From NCBI GenBank assembly GCA_944322375.1, contig CALUOX010000016.1, positions 1 to 38,321 on the forward strand: a stretch of DNA of 38,321 nt. Direction: 5' to 3'. Origin of the DNA: an uncultured Alistipes sp. Its GTDB lineage: Bacteria > Bacteroidota > Bacteroidia > Bacteroidales > Rikenellaceae. Positions 16,706 to 25,164 of this stretch are shown one piece after another. Within the stretch, counting starts at the first letter, position 1. Each line of letters starts with the position of its first letter. The translations under genes were made by a program, and so were the position numbers. The notes under the pieces are model-generated. The model searched no databases. It was not told the origin of the DNA and saw only the letters and a program-made list of their open reading frames with translations.

Positions 16706-17362
16706 TCAGAGCTTCTCGCCGTAGGCCAGATCTCCGGCATCGCCGATCCCCGGTACGATGTAGGAGCGGGAGGTCAACTCCTCGTCAACGGCCGCACACC
16801 AGAGTGTCGTCGTTGCATGCGACATGTGCTGCTTGACATATTCGACCCCCTGTTCCGATCCGATGATCGATGCGACGTGCGTATGCGCCGGCAGGCCGCC
16901 CTTCTCCACGAGCGCCTCGTAAACCAGCACCGCCGAGGATCCCGTGGCAAGCATCGGATCCACAAGCAGCATCGTCTTGCCTTCAAGGCTGCCGCAGGAG
17001 ATGTATTCCACCTTGACGGTGAAGGTCCCGTCCTTCTTGCTTTTGCGGTAGGCCGAAACAAAGGCATTCTGTGCGTCGTCGAAGTAGTTCAGAAAACCCT
17101 GGTGGAAAGGCAGCCCGGCTCTGAGAATCGTCGCTATGACGATCTGTTCGTCGTAAAGTGCTACCTCGGCCTCGCCAAGCGGTGTCTCGACGGTTCGCGG
17201 CGTGTAGTGGAGCTTTTTCGAAATTTCATAGGCCGTGATCTCGCCGATGCGCTCCAGGTTGCGCCGGAACCGCATCGAGTCGCTTTGGATCCTGCGATCC
17301 CGGATCTGGGCGATGAACTTGTTGAGAACAGTGTCCTGTCGGTTGAGAATGTTGATCTCCAT
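16706..17362 (-). CDS. upp: Uracil phosphoribosyltransferase
   Basis: A 218-residue enzyme of pyrimidine salvage that makes UMP from uracil and PRPP. The PRPP-binding loop MLLVDPMLATGSS is at about 131-143, a strong match to Upp. The substrate flap TILRAGLPFHQGFL lies near 78-91, and the C-terminal YIVPGIGDAGDLAYG binds uracil. Length is normal, perhaps 5-10 residues longer than E. coli Upp. The ATG at 17362 opens the conserved N-terminus. It starts 36 bp after the hflX stop, so both are probably on one mRNA. Confidence 0.95.
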   Translation of the reverse strand: MEINILNRQDTVLNKFIAQIRDRRIQSDSMRFRRNLERIGEITAYEISKKLHYTPRTVETPLGEAEVALYDEQIVIATILRAGLPFHQGFLNYFDDAQNAFVSAYRKSKKDGTFTVKVEYISCGSLEGKTMLLVDPMLATGSSAVLVYEALVEKGGLPAHTHVASIIGSEQGVEYVKQHMSHATTTLWCAAVDEELTSRSYIVPGIGDAGDLAYGEKL

Positions 17363-17398
17363 AATCGGGGTGAATTTGATGATTCGGTGGCGTCTGTG

Positions 17399-18619
17399 TC
17401 AGTAGAGGAAGTTGTTGAACGGATAGCGTCCCGCGTGGATCTCGCGTACCATGCCGTAGAGATCCGTCCGGAACTTCTCGATATTGAGCCGTTGCGTCGC
17501 CGACAAAAAGATGCAGGGTGTATTGGCTTTTGCGATCCAGCTCTGCCGGAGATCGTCCAGCGACCGGTTCTCGTCGGTCGGCGGCGTGAGGTCGTCGGGA
17601 TCCTTCTCGACCCATTTGTAGGCGTCGATCTTGTTGAATACCAGATAGACCGGTTTGTCGCCCGCGCCGATCTCCTGCAACGTCTGCTTCACCACGGCAA
17701 TCTGCTCCTCGAACTGCGGATGCGAGATGTCAACGACATGAACCAGCAGATCGGCCTCACGTACCTCGTCAAGCGTGGACTTGAATGATTCGATCAGTTC
17801 GGTCGGCAACTTGCGGATGAAGCCGACGGTGTCGGAGAGCAGGAAGGGCAGGTTGTCGAAAACGACCTTGCGAACGGTGGTGTCGAGCGTCGCGAAGAGT
17901 TTGTTCTCGGCGAAAACCTCGCTCTTGGCGATCAGGTTCATGAGTGTCGATTTGCCGACGTTGGTATATCCGACCAGCGCCACACGAACCAGTTGTCCCC
18001 GGTTGGAGCGTTGTACGGCCATCTGCCGGTCGATCTTGCGCAGGTCCTCCTTGAGTTTCGCTATGCGGTTGCGGACGATGCGTCGGTCCGTTTCGATCTC
18101 GCGTTCACCGGCGCCGCCGCGGGTTCCCGTACCGCCTCGCTGGCGTTCGAGGTGTGTCCACATGCCGGCCAGTCGCGGCAGCATGTATTCGTATTGTGCA
18201 AGCTGCACCTGCGTCTTTGCGTAGGCCGTTTGAGCCCGCGACAGAAAAATATCGAGAATCAGTCGTGTACGGTCGAGGACCCTGCAGGGCAGCTCCCGCT
18301 CGATGTTCCGGGTTTGCGCGGGGGAGAGCTCATCGTCGAAGATCGCCACGTCGATGGCATTTTCCTCGCAGTAGGCTGCTATCTCCTCGAGTTTCCCGGG
18401 GCCGACATAGATTCGGGCCGACGGTTGGGGCAGCCGTTGCGTGAATCGTTTTACAGCCTCGATATCGGCTGTCTCGGCGAGAAATTCCAGTTCGTCGAGG
18501 TACTCCTCGCATTGACGCAACTCCTGGGAGTCGCGCACGACGGAGATCAGTACGGCCCGTTCACGACGGTTGGCGCCGGATGTGGTCTGCTCTTGCGAGG
18601 ATTGATGTTTTTCGTTCAT
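17399..18619 (-). CDS. hflX: Ribosome-associated GTPase HflX
   Basis: A 406-residue translation-factor GTPase that binds and splits stalled 70S ribosomes. The N-terminal HflX domain includes IYVGPGKLEEI (about 70-80) and FDDELSPAQTRNIE (about 94-107). A coiled, Gly-rich linker RGGTGTRGGAGE is at 160-171. G-domain motifs are G1 GYTNVGKST (217-225), G2 in DTTVRK, G3 DTVGF (263-267), G4 NKID (329-332) and G5 SAT near residue 381. The ATG at 18619 follows the tonB terminator, so hflX-upp likely forms a separate transcript from tonB. Confidence 0.94.
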   Translation of the reverse strand: MNEKHQSSQEQTTSGANRRERAVLISVVRDSQELRQCEEYLDELEFLAETADIEAVKRFTQRLPQPSARIYVGPGKLEEIAAYCEENAIDVAIFDDELSPAQTRNIERELPCRVLDRTRLILDIFLSRAQTAYAKTQVQLAQYEYMLPRLAGMWTHLERQRGGTGTRGGAGEREIETDRRIVRNRIAKLKEDLRKIDRQMAVQRSNRGQLVRVALVGYTNVGKSTLMNLIAKSEVFAENKLFATLDTTVRKVVFDNLPFLLSDTVGFIRKLPTELIESFKSTLDEVREADLLVHVVDISHPQFEEQIAVVKQTLQEIGAGDKPVYLVFNKIDAYKWVEKDPDDLTPPTDENRSLDDLRQSWIAKANTPCIFLSATQRLNIEKFRTDLYGMVREIHAGRYPFNNFLY

Positions 18620-18635
18620 ATATCTGTTTCAAGTT

Positions 18636-18670
18636 CGAAAAAAAAGGTATCCCAAGCGTTGAGATACCTT
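18636..18670 (-). terminator. Intrinsic terminator of tonB
   Basis: Inverted repeat AAGGTATC (18644-18651) with GATACCTT (18663-18670), 8 bp with an 11-nt loop. On the minus strand the stem runs into eight T (18645 to 18638). It lies about 75 bp beyond the tonB stop codon and 25 bp before the hflX start. Confidence 0.8.
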
Positions 18671-18745
18671 CATATTCCGTCTGTCCGAGGTCGGGTCGTT
18701 CGTGTTGTCGCACCTTTGCTGCCCCCCCCCTCGATACAGTTCCTT

Positions 18746-19432
18746 TTACTGCTGGATGCGGAAGTCCACCGGCAGCGTGTATTTTACACGCACGGGCTGG
18801 TTACGCTGTTTGCCGGGGCTCCATTTCGGAGACTGCTGGAGCACGCGGACTGCCTCTTCGGAGAGCGACCGGTCGGGGGTCTGAAGCACCTGGATGTTTG
18901 TCAGACGGCCGTCTTTCTCGATCACGAAGGTGAGCACGACGCGGCCCGAAATGCCGTTTTCCTGCGCGATGGCGGGGTAACGCACTTTGCTTTGCACCCA
19001 GTTGCGGAACGCATTGAGGTCTCCACCCTGGAACGAAGGCATGGTCTCTGCTACAAGGAAGGGCGGCTCTTCTTCGATGACCTCTTCCTCTACGGCTACC
19101 TGCTGTACGATCTCGACATCCTCATCGAAGTCGGCAAAATTGAACTCCGTCGTAATCTTGGTGTCGTTCTTTACCACCTCCAGCATGTCCGTGATGACCG
19201 TAATCTCGGCCTTCTTGGGCGGCTGCTGAGGTTTCTGTTCCTCCTGTCGTGTGATTTCGACCATCTCCTGCTCCACGGGAGCCTTGTTCAGATCGACTTT
19301 TTCCACTACAACCTCCTTGGGCGTCCAGGCGAACGCCCAGATAACGAGGGCAAGCGCAACGATCAAACCGATTTCAAGTAAAAGACCCCGTTTGTTTTGC
19401 AGGTCGGCTTTCGGTGATTTCTTGAGTTCCAT
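18746..19432 (-). CDS. Energy transducer TonB
   Basis: A 228-residue TonB protein that transmits the proton-motive force from ExbB/ExbD to outer-membrane receptors. It has a short basic cytoplasmic start, a single membrane helix at about 17-36, and a periplasmic Glu/Pro/Gln-rich linker (about 45-140). The TonB_C domain from about 145 has FRNWVQSKVRYPAIAQENG, then GRVVLTFVIEKDG and SPKWSPGKQRNQPVRVKYT, all diagnostic. No exbB/exbD is nearby. The 5' leader is long and GA-rich (CT-rich on the plus strand), beginning at a -7 element at 19675-19682. A terminator follows at 18636-18670. Confidence 0.92.
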   Translation of the reverse strand: MELKKSPKADLQNKRGLLLEIGLIVALALVIWAFAWTPKEVVVEKVDLNKAPVEQEMVEITRQEEQKPQQPPKKAEITVITDMLEVVKNDTKITTEFNFADFDEDVEIVQQVAVEEEVIEEEPPFLVAETMPSFQGGDLNAFRNWVQSKVRYPAIAQENGISGRVVLTFVIEKDGRLTNIQVLQTPDRSLSEEAVRVLQQSPKWSPGKQRNQPVRVKYTLPVDFRIQQ

Positions 19433-19674
19433 TATTCCAATTATTATGTTTCTTATTTTATCTGTCTGTTCAGCAGCTTTCTCGCTTCGTTGTCAGGCTG
19501 AGGTCTTGTCGGAAGTTTCTTCGTCTCCTTCGTTTCCTTTGTCTCTTTCGTCTCCTCCTTCTCCTCCTTCTCCTCCTTCACCCCCCCCTCGTATGCCGAC
19601 CCGGTTGATCGCCAACCGCAGAATTTTGCACGTCCCGACGAACGAAGAGCGGAATGAACCCACATTGCAGCACA

Positions 19675-19682
19675 CAAATATA
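19675..19682 (-). promoter_or_regulatory. -7 element for tonB
   Basis: Minus-strand TATATTTG (19682 to 19675) matches TAnnTTTG. No good -33 is seen (TTCG 18 nt upstream). Transcription would start near 19668, giving a ~235-nt leader that includes the 93%-purine sense-strand tract at 19521-19590. It is divergent to the rlmN promoter 55 bp away. Confidence 0.5.
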
Positions 19683-19736
19683 GGAAGAAAAAATCAAAAA
19701 CGAATCATTGAAACTGAAAAAACAGTGCTTTTTGCG

Positions 19737-19744
19737 TATTTTTG
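19737..19744 (+). promoter_or_regulatory. -7 element for rlmN
   Basis: TATTTTTG matches TAnnTTTG; an ACTG 20 nt upstream (19713-19716) is a weak -33. Transcription would start near 19751, leaving a 30-nt leader before the ATG at 19781. Confidence 0.5.
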
Positions 19745-19780
19745 TGGTGCGCGAAAGCCATAAAACCCCCCTTTTGCAAA

Positions 19781-20806
19781 ATGGAGACTCTCTACGGGAA
19801 AAATATCGAGGCCCTTCGACGGCTTTGTGAAACAATGACTTTACCGCGTTTCGCCGCCGGTCAGATCGCCCGATGGCTCTATGTCAAACATGCCGCCGAT
19901 ATCAACGACATGACCGATCTGTCCATCGCGTCCCGCCGCCTGTTGCAGCGTTCGTGTACTGTCGGACGGTCGGCTTCCGTCGGGGTTACGACCTCCTCCG
20001 ACGGTACGAAAAAGTATCTGTTCCGTACCGCCGAGGGCCATTTCATCGAATCGGCCTATATTCCCGACGGGGATCGGGCGACGCTCTGCGTTTCGTCCCA
20101 GGCCGGCTGCCGCATGGGGTGCCGTTTCTGTGCCACGGGCCGTCAGGGACTGCAGCAGTCGCTTTCGACTGCGGAGATCCTCAATCAGATCGGCTCGCTG
20201 CCCGAACGCGACACCCTGACCAATCTTGTCTTCATGGGGATGGGCGAGCCGTTGGACAATCTCGATGCCCTGCTGCCGGCCCTCGAGATCCTCACCTCCC
20301 CGTGGGGTTTCGGATGGTCTCCTACCCGTATTACGGTCTCTACGGCGGGTCTTACGCCGCATCTGCGCCGCTTTCTTGATGAGACAAAAGTCCATTTGGC
20401 CGTTTCGCTGCACAATCCTTTCCCTGAAGAACGCGCTGCAATCATGCCCATTGAACGCGTCTGTCCGATCCGGAAGTTGATCGATGTGTTGCGGCAGTAT
20501 GACTTTACGGGACAGCGCCGGCTGTCGTTCGAATACATTGTTATGGCGGGTCTCAACGATACCCCGCGCCATATTCGGGAGCTGTGCCGGCTGCTCAACG
20601 GTCTTCGCTGCCGCATCAATCTGATCCGGTTCCATCGGATTCCGGATTCCCCCTATTACTCTCCCGATCGCGCTGCCATGGAGCGTTTCCGCGATGCTCT
20701 GACGGCCAAGGGCTTCATGACGACGATCCGCGCCTCCCGCGGGGAGGACATACAGGCCGCATGCGGCCTGTTGAGTACTTTGCGGCAGGAAAAGGGCTCC
20801 CTGTGA
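19781..20806 (+). CDS. rlmN: 23S rRNA / tRNA adenine-C2 methyltransferase RlmN
   Basis: A 341-residue radical-SAM enzyme that methylates A2503 of 23S rRNA and A37 of some tRNAs. The cluster motif is Cys110-x3-Cys114-x2-Cys117 in AGCRMGCRFCATG. The MGMGEPLDN motif follows near 155, and ISVSTAGLTP-like sequence with the strand AVSLHNP later. The resolving Cys is Cys328 in IQAACGLL near the C-terminus. The N-terminal helical domain (1-75) is complete. The ATG at 19781 is chosen because the longer open frame begins in the promoter. Its stop codon lies within the first unit of the 13-bp tandem repeat. Confidence 0.95.
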   Translation: METLYGKNIEALRRLCETMTLPRFAAGQIARWLYVKHAADINDMTDLSIASRRLLQRSCTVGRSASVGVTTSSDGTKKYLFRTAEGHFIESAYIPDGDRATLCVSSQAGCRMGCRFCATGRQGLQQSLSTAEILNQIGSLPERDTLTNLVFMGMGEPLDNLDALLPALEILTSPWGFGWSPTRITVSTAGLTPHLRRFLDETKVHLAVSLHNPFPEERAAIMPIERVCPIRKLIDVLRQYDFTGQRRLSFEYIVMAGLNDTPRHIRELCRLLNGLRCRINLIRFHRIPDSPYYSPDRAAMERFRDALTAKGFMTTIRASRGEDIQAACGLLSTLRQEKGSL

Positions 20807-20996
20807 CGGTTCTCTGTGACGGTTCTCTATGACGGTCCACCGTGACGGTTCTCTGTGACGGGTCCTTGTGACGGCCCGCTGTGACGGGTCCTTGTGAAGG
20901 TACCCTGTGATGGTCCTCTGTGGCGGTCCGCTATGGCGGTTTCCTGTGACGATCCGCTGTGACACCTCTCTGTGACGGCCCGCTGTGAAGGTTCTG
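20802..20996. repeat. 13-bp tandem repeat, 15 units
   Basis: Fifteen consecutive 13-mers keep exact register from 20802 to 20996, with approximate consensus TGTGACGGTYCKC. The TGTGA core is conserved in 11 units; others read TATGA, CGTGA, TGTGG or TATGG. The first unit contains the rlmN stop codon. The period is not a multiple of three, so it is not a coding repeat. Confidence 0.92.
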
Positions 20997-21148
20997 GGTG
21001 GCTTAGTCCTCGGTCTTCGGTTCAAATTCTTCTGTTTTTCTGCCGCTCGGTAACGGGCACCGTCGGAATCCGTCGTAAAAAAAGAGTCCGGGTATTTCAT
21101 GGAGTGTGATAAAATTCGTATCTTGTAACGACCTTTATACTCAGCCTT
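20997..21148 (+). other. Leader region of the MG2/plug gene
   Basis: With the 13-bp array this makes a 342-bp gene-free stretch between rlmN and the next gene. No full promoter consensus is seen; TATCTTGT at 21119-21126 is only a partial -7 match, 23 bp before the start codon. Confidence 0.4.
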
Positions 21149-23728
21149 ATGAAACCGTATCAGCTTTTGAGCTGCGCGATGGCGTGTCTCGCCGTCGGCA
21201 TGCCGTCGTTGCAGGGTCAACCGACACATGGGCTGTCGGATGCCCGGAATCCCTTTCAGCAACAGATCGACCGTTACCCGCAGGAGAAACTGCACGTCAC
21301 GACGGACAAGGAGGACTACATACTGGGAGATACGATCTGGCTGCGGGTGCACAGCGTGGATGCCGCGACGCACCAGCCGGTTGGTGCGAGCCGCTATGTT
21401 TATGTTGAGCTGCGGACTCCGGACGGCGATCTCCAGCGCCGTATCAAGCTGCTGAATCGGGATGATGCCTACAGCGGCTACTTCCCGACGCAGGGCCTTG
21501 AGCGTGAAGGAGACTATACGCTGACAGCCTATACGATGTATATGCGCAACCAGGGTCCGGACTACTTCTTCAAGAAACAGATCGCGCTGTCGGCCTACGA
21601 CGAAGAGGGGAAACGTCGCCGAGGGCTGACGGACCGTCGCGTTCGGGACTTCACGGTCGGCTTCTACCCGGAGGGCGGCTACCTGGTTCCCGGCCATGAC
21701 TGCTGCGTGGGCTTCAAGGCGGAGGGCGACGACGGCGGCTCGGTTACGATCCGAGGGGTGCTGAAGAACGACAGGGATGAAATCCTCGATACGCTTCATA
21801 CGCTCCATGCAGGTATGGGCGTCGTGCACTTTACGCCACGGACGGGTGAGAGCTACTACGCCGAGTGCACGATGGCAGGCGGCAAGCCGCGCCGCTTCGA
21901 TCTGCCACCGGCCCGACCCGATGCCTGCGTATTGAAGGTGCTGCAGACGGATGAGCGTTTCACGGTGCAGGTGCAATCCGCACGGCCGCTTCCCGACGAT
22001 CTGCGGCTGCTGGTCCACTGCCGGGGCAATCTGTGCTACTACGAACGCTGGGATACCTCGCTGCCGTCGTTGATCTTCGAGCGTGCACAACTTCCGGGCG
22101 GCGTATTGCAGATCCTGCTGCTGGACAAGGCGGGCAATGCCTTGTCGGAGCGGCTGGTCTTCAACCGGGGCCATGAGACTGCCGCGACAAGCCTTGAACT
22201 GACGGGTAGTATGAAACAGCGTACGAAGGTGCGGCTGGAGGTCACGGCGACGGAACCGGACGGCACCCCGGCAACGGGGAACGTGTCGATCTCGGTTACG
22301 GACCGCACGGCTGTTCCGGCACCGCGCAGCGGGAGTATCTATTCGACGTTGCTGCTGACCTCCGACCTGCGGGGCTATATCGAGACTCCGGACTGGTACT
22401 TTGCCCCGGGGACGGCAATGCGGACGACGGCTTTGGATGCGCTGCTGCTGACGCAGGGATGGCGGCGGTACGACGTGCCGGCGGTGATGCGGGCGGAGTA
22501 TGCGGACCCGATCTATGCGCTGGAGGTCGGACAGGAGTTGCAGGGCCGTATCACGAAGGCGGGTCTATGGAACCGGAAGAAACGGCTGGACCGCTACGAG
22601 ATGCGGATGATCGCGCCGAAGTGGAAATATTCGCAGTTGGCAGAGATCGACAAGGAGGGACGTTTCACGCTCAACGGGTTTGACTTTCCGGACAGTACGC
22701 TGTATGTGCTGCGTCCTGCGGCTGCGAAGGGGCTGTTGCCGGATGCGACGGTGAAGGTTGCGCGGGATTCGTTTCCGGAGGTAGGGCGGTTGCCGCGTTA
22801 TGTTGATACGACGCTTCGCGAGCCCTATATCGCTCAGGCGCGGCACTATATCGAGCAGCGTGGTCAGACCGACATGCGGAATATCCTGATCGATACGGTG
22901 GTGGTGGTTCATCACAAACGCCTGGAGTCGAAGAGGCCGGAGCATCGTCTGGCATCGCATACATGGACGGATGAGGACATCAAGGAGTCGGGGGCCGGAA
23001 CGATTCTCGATTTTATTTCGAGAATGCCGGGCATTATCATGCGGGGCACGACGATTCTTTATCGACAGCAACCCGTAAAGTTCATGTTGGATGGGTACAT
23101 CGAAGCGCCATTGTCTGAAATATTGTATGTCAGACCAAAGTCGTTAAGCCCTGGTGCGAAGATGAAGTTTGGTGCAAATCAAACTGCGATGTCTCAGCCT
23201 CGAGTAATATTTTATCAGGATGATTATGACGAGTTGCCGGGATTTCTGTGGTATCCGCTGAATATTGTTAAACGAGTAGATTTGATAGAAGGCAGCAATA
23301 TGGTTTTATGGGGTGATGTAGGAGATTCCCGAGGGATGATATCTATTACAACCAAGACAGGTTCGGAGTTGGATGCTGTATCACAAACCCTTCCTGCACG
23401 GGATGTAGGATTCTCTTCGCCGTTAGGGTACCAAACTCCTGCGGAGTTTTATGCTCCGACGTATCCGACGGAGAAAGCACGTCGTTCGATGGTGCCGGAT
23501 TACCGTACGACGCTCTATTGGAATCCGACAGTCGAGTTGGATGAGACCGGCCATGCCGTCGTCGAGCTCTACACGTCGGATGCTCCGGCGGATTACAACG
23601 TGACGGCAGAGGGTGTGACTCGTGAAGGGAAGATCATTTGTATCCGGAAGCAGGTCGCAACTCCGGAGCAGCTCCCCGACCAACAGGCTCACGTTTCGCG
23701 CGATGAATCTCATACGGTCGGGAAGTGA
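21149..23728 (+). CDS. MG2-domain protein with TonB-receptor plug-like C-terminal region
   Basis: An 859-residue exported protein. Residues 1-23 are a signal peptide. KLHVTTDKEDYILGDTIWLR (about 46-65) starts an MG2 macroglobulin-type beta domain like those in Bacteroidales alpha-2-macroglobulin-like and Plug-domain proteins. Further beta modules follow to about 600. A receptor plug-like region (about 605-770) contains GTILDFISRMPGI, then VKFMLDGYIEAPLSEI, and ends near GMISITTKTG. There is no beta-barrel. The last ~80 residues hold a YWNPTVELDETGHAVVELYTSD-like beta domain. Role unknown; interaction with TonB-dependent transport or surface proteins is inference. Bases about 23070-23440, exactly the plug portion, are much lower in GC than the rest. 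Confidence 0.8.
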   Translation: MKPYQLLSCAMACLAVGMPSLQGQPTHGLSDARNPFQQQIDRYPQEKLHVTTDKEDYILGDTIWLRVHSVDAATHQPVGASRYVYVELRTPDGDLQRRIKLLNRDDAYSGYFPTQGLEREGDYTLTAYTMYMRNQGPDYFFKKQIALSAYDEEGKRRRGLTDRRVRDFTVGFYPEGGYLVPGHDCCVGFKAEGDDGGSVTIRGVLKNDRDEILDTLHTLHAGMGVVHFTPRTGESYYAECTMAGGKPRRFDLPPARPDACVLKVLQTDERFTVQVQSARPLPDDLRLLVHCRGNLCYYERWDTSLPSLIFERAQLPGGVLQILLLDKAGNALSERLVFNRGHETAATSLELTGSMKQRTKVRLEVTATEPDGTPATGNVSISVTDRTAVPAPRSGSIYSTLLLTSDLRGYIETPDWYFAPGTAMRTTALDALLLTQGWRRYDVPAVMRAEYADPIYALEVGQELQGRITKAGLWNRKKRLDRYEMRMIAPKWKYSQLAEIDKEGRFTLNGFDFPDSTLYVLRPAAAKGLLPDATVKVARDSFPEVGRLPRYVDTTLREPYIAQARHYIEQRGQTDMRNILIDTVVVVHHKRLESKRPEHRLASHTWTDEDIKESGAGTILDFISRMPGIIMRGTTILYRQQPVKFMLDGYIEAPLSEILYVRPKSLSPGAKMKFGANQTAMSQPRVIFYQDDYDELPGFLWYPLNIVKRVDLIEGSNMVLWGDVGDSRGMISITTKTGSELDAVSQTLPARDVGFSSPLGYQTPAEFYAPTYPTEKARRSMVPDYRTTLYWNPTVELDETGHAVVELYTSDAPADYNVTAEGVTREGKIICIRKQVATPEQLPDQQAHVSRDESHTVGK
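23070..23440 (+). other. Low-GC island inside the MG2/plug gene
   Basis: Bases 23101-23400 are about 44% GC by my count, while 22441-22500 in the same gene is about 72%. Codons such as ATA, AGA, TTA and GTA, rare elsewhere in the gene, cluster here. The reading frame stays open and the island encodes the plug-like segment (about residues 640-765). Confidence 0.75.
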
Positions 23729-23882
23729 GGGAAAGTCGGAATGGATGGATCTCTCCGTTCCGCCGCAGGTCTCCCCTCCCTTCACTCATGGATGGTATCC
23801 CGCGGTGTCGCGGCAAGCGATCCTTCCGATGGATCGTCCGGCGGAGCGTGACGGAGGAATCGTCCGCTCCGGCGAGTGGTTG

Positions 23883-24503
23883 TCAGCGACTTGTATAGAC
23901 GACCTTCTTCGTTTCGAAAAAGGGATCGTCGAAAAAATCCGGAATCGGGTACTCCTGCCACTGCAGGCGGGTGCGTTGCAGCTCTTCGCGCAGATCTCCG
24001 CCCTTGAGATAGAGGATGCCGTTGGGCAGTGATCCGTGTTGTCCGCGTTCGAGCAGCGGCCAGACCCATTTCACGAAGGTTGCCATGTCGGTCACGGCGC
24101 GGGAAACGGCATAGTCGAAGTGTTCGTCCAGGTGCTCGACCCGGCAGTTGCGGGCTTCGAGGTTCGTGATGCCGGCGCCCTCCGCTACGGCCCGTACGAC
24201 CGTGATCTTCTTGCCGATCGAATCAACGGCCGTAAAGCGTGCCTCGGGGAAGAGAATGGCCAGGGGAATCGAAGGAAATCCGCCGCCGCACCCTACATCC
24301 ACGATCCGGGCGCCGGGCGCAAACGTACAAACCCTGGCAATGGCCAGCGAATGAAGCACATGGCGCAGATACAGCTGCTCGAAATCCTTACGCGAAACGA
24401 CGTTGATACGGGCATTCCATGTTTCGTACAGCGGGTATAACGCCGCGAACTGCGAGCGTTGGCGATCGGTCAGATCGGGGAAATAGCGAAGCAACTCTTC
24501 CAT
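23883..24503 (-). CDS. rsmG: 16S rRNA (guanine527-N7)-methyltransferase
   Basis: A 206-residue SAM-dependent methyltransferase that makes m7G527 in 16S rRNA. N-terminal helices hold the family motif WNARINVVSRKDFEQLYLRHVLHS-like sequence (about 29-52). The SAM loop is VDVGCGGGFPSIP (about 68-80), followed by the acidic strand end TAVDS, and motif ISRAV-like VSRAVTDMATFVKW. Length equals other RsmG proteins. It lies downstream of the ECF sigma gene with a ~97-bp gap and converges on the MG2/plug gene. No own promoter consensus is visible. Confidence 0.94.
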   Translation of the reverse strand: MEELLRYFPDLTDRQRSQFAALYPLYETWNARINVVSRKDFEQLYLRHVLHSLAIARVCTFAPGARIVDVGCGGGFPSIPLAILFPEARFTAVDSIGKKITVVRAVAEGAGITNLEARNCRVEHLDEHFDYAVSRAVTDMATFVKWVWPLLERGQHGSLPNGILYLKGGDLREELQRTRLQWQEYPIPDFFDDPFFETKKVVYTSR

Positions 24504-24600
24504 CGTCAGTGTCTTGCGTCGATTAGATTCGGGTATTTGGAACTCTGGGACTTATTTCGCTGCGGCCGGGCGTGTCTGAAATTTCATCCGTGCTGCGGGC

Positions 24601-25164
24601 TTATCGTTGGTCGTTGTCGACGATCAACCTGCACATGCGCTCGCGGGCCCGGTGGATCTGTGTCTTGACCGTTCCGAGCGGCAGCGACAACTTGGCGGCA
24701 ATCTCCTCGTAGGAGTACTCGTCGAAGAAACGCATGCGGATCAAGGTACGGTAGTTCTCCGGCAGCCGGGCGATGCAATGTTCGATCTGACCCCGCTGCT
24801 GGGAGTTGATGATGCTCTCTTCGGGCGTCGGAGCACTCGAGGCCGGTGCCGAAAACTTCTCGTCGATCGACAGATCGTCCTGCCGTTTGCGCACGTAGTC
24901 GATGAAGGTGTTGCGCGCGATGGTGTAGAGCCACTGCCCGAACGTATATTCTTCGCTGTAGCGGTGCAGGTTCAGATAGACCTTGATGAAGGTCTCCTGC
25001 AGCAGATCGTCGGCATCCTCCGCGTTCCCCGTGCGTTGCAGGAAAAGCCGGTGAATGGCGTCCCGATAGCGGTCGAAGAGGTATTCGAAGGCTGTCGAGT
25101 CGCCGCCGAGAACCAGACGGGTCAGCTGGCGGTCATCCGCAACGATATAGTCGGCTATCTCCAT
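24601..25164 (-). CDS. ECF-type RNA polymerase sigma factor
   Basis: A 187-residue sigma factor of the extracytoplasmic-function group. Region 2 (about 20-90) includes DADDLLQETFIKVYLNLH for core binding and TIARNTFIDYVRK for -10 recognition. Region 4 (about 125-180) is an HTH with YSYEEIAAKLSLPLGTVKT and the closing HRARERM. No anti-sigma gene is adjacent. The ATG at 25164 overlaps the end of the glycosyltransferase gene by 10 bp, so translation of the two is probably coupled. Target genes cannot be read from here. Confidence 0.92.
   Translation of the reverse strand: MEIADYIVADDRQLTRLVLGGDSTAFEYLFDRYRDAIHRLFLQRTGNAEDADDLLQETFIKVYLNLHRYSEEYTFGQWLYTIARNTFIDYVRKRQDDLSIDEKFSAPASSAPTPEESIINSQQRGQIEHCIARLPENYRTLIRMRFFDEYSYEEIAAKLSLPLGTVKTQIHRARERMCRLIVDNDQR

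Noticed and set aside
19453-19677. Lys/Glu/Thr-repeat small protein upstream of tonB
   Set aside because: It is the translation of the GA-rich leader tract; low complexity only, in a region better read as a 5' leader.
19841-22174. Minus-strand open frame spanning rlmN and the 13-bp array
   Set aside because: Antisense to rlmN and the MG2 gene. Its repeated peptides are simply the 13-bp array read through three frames.
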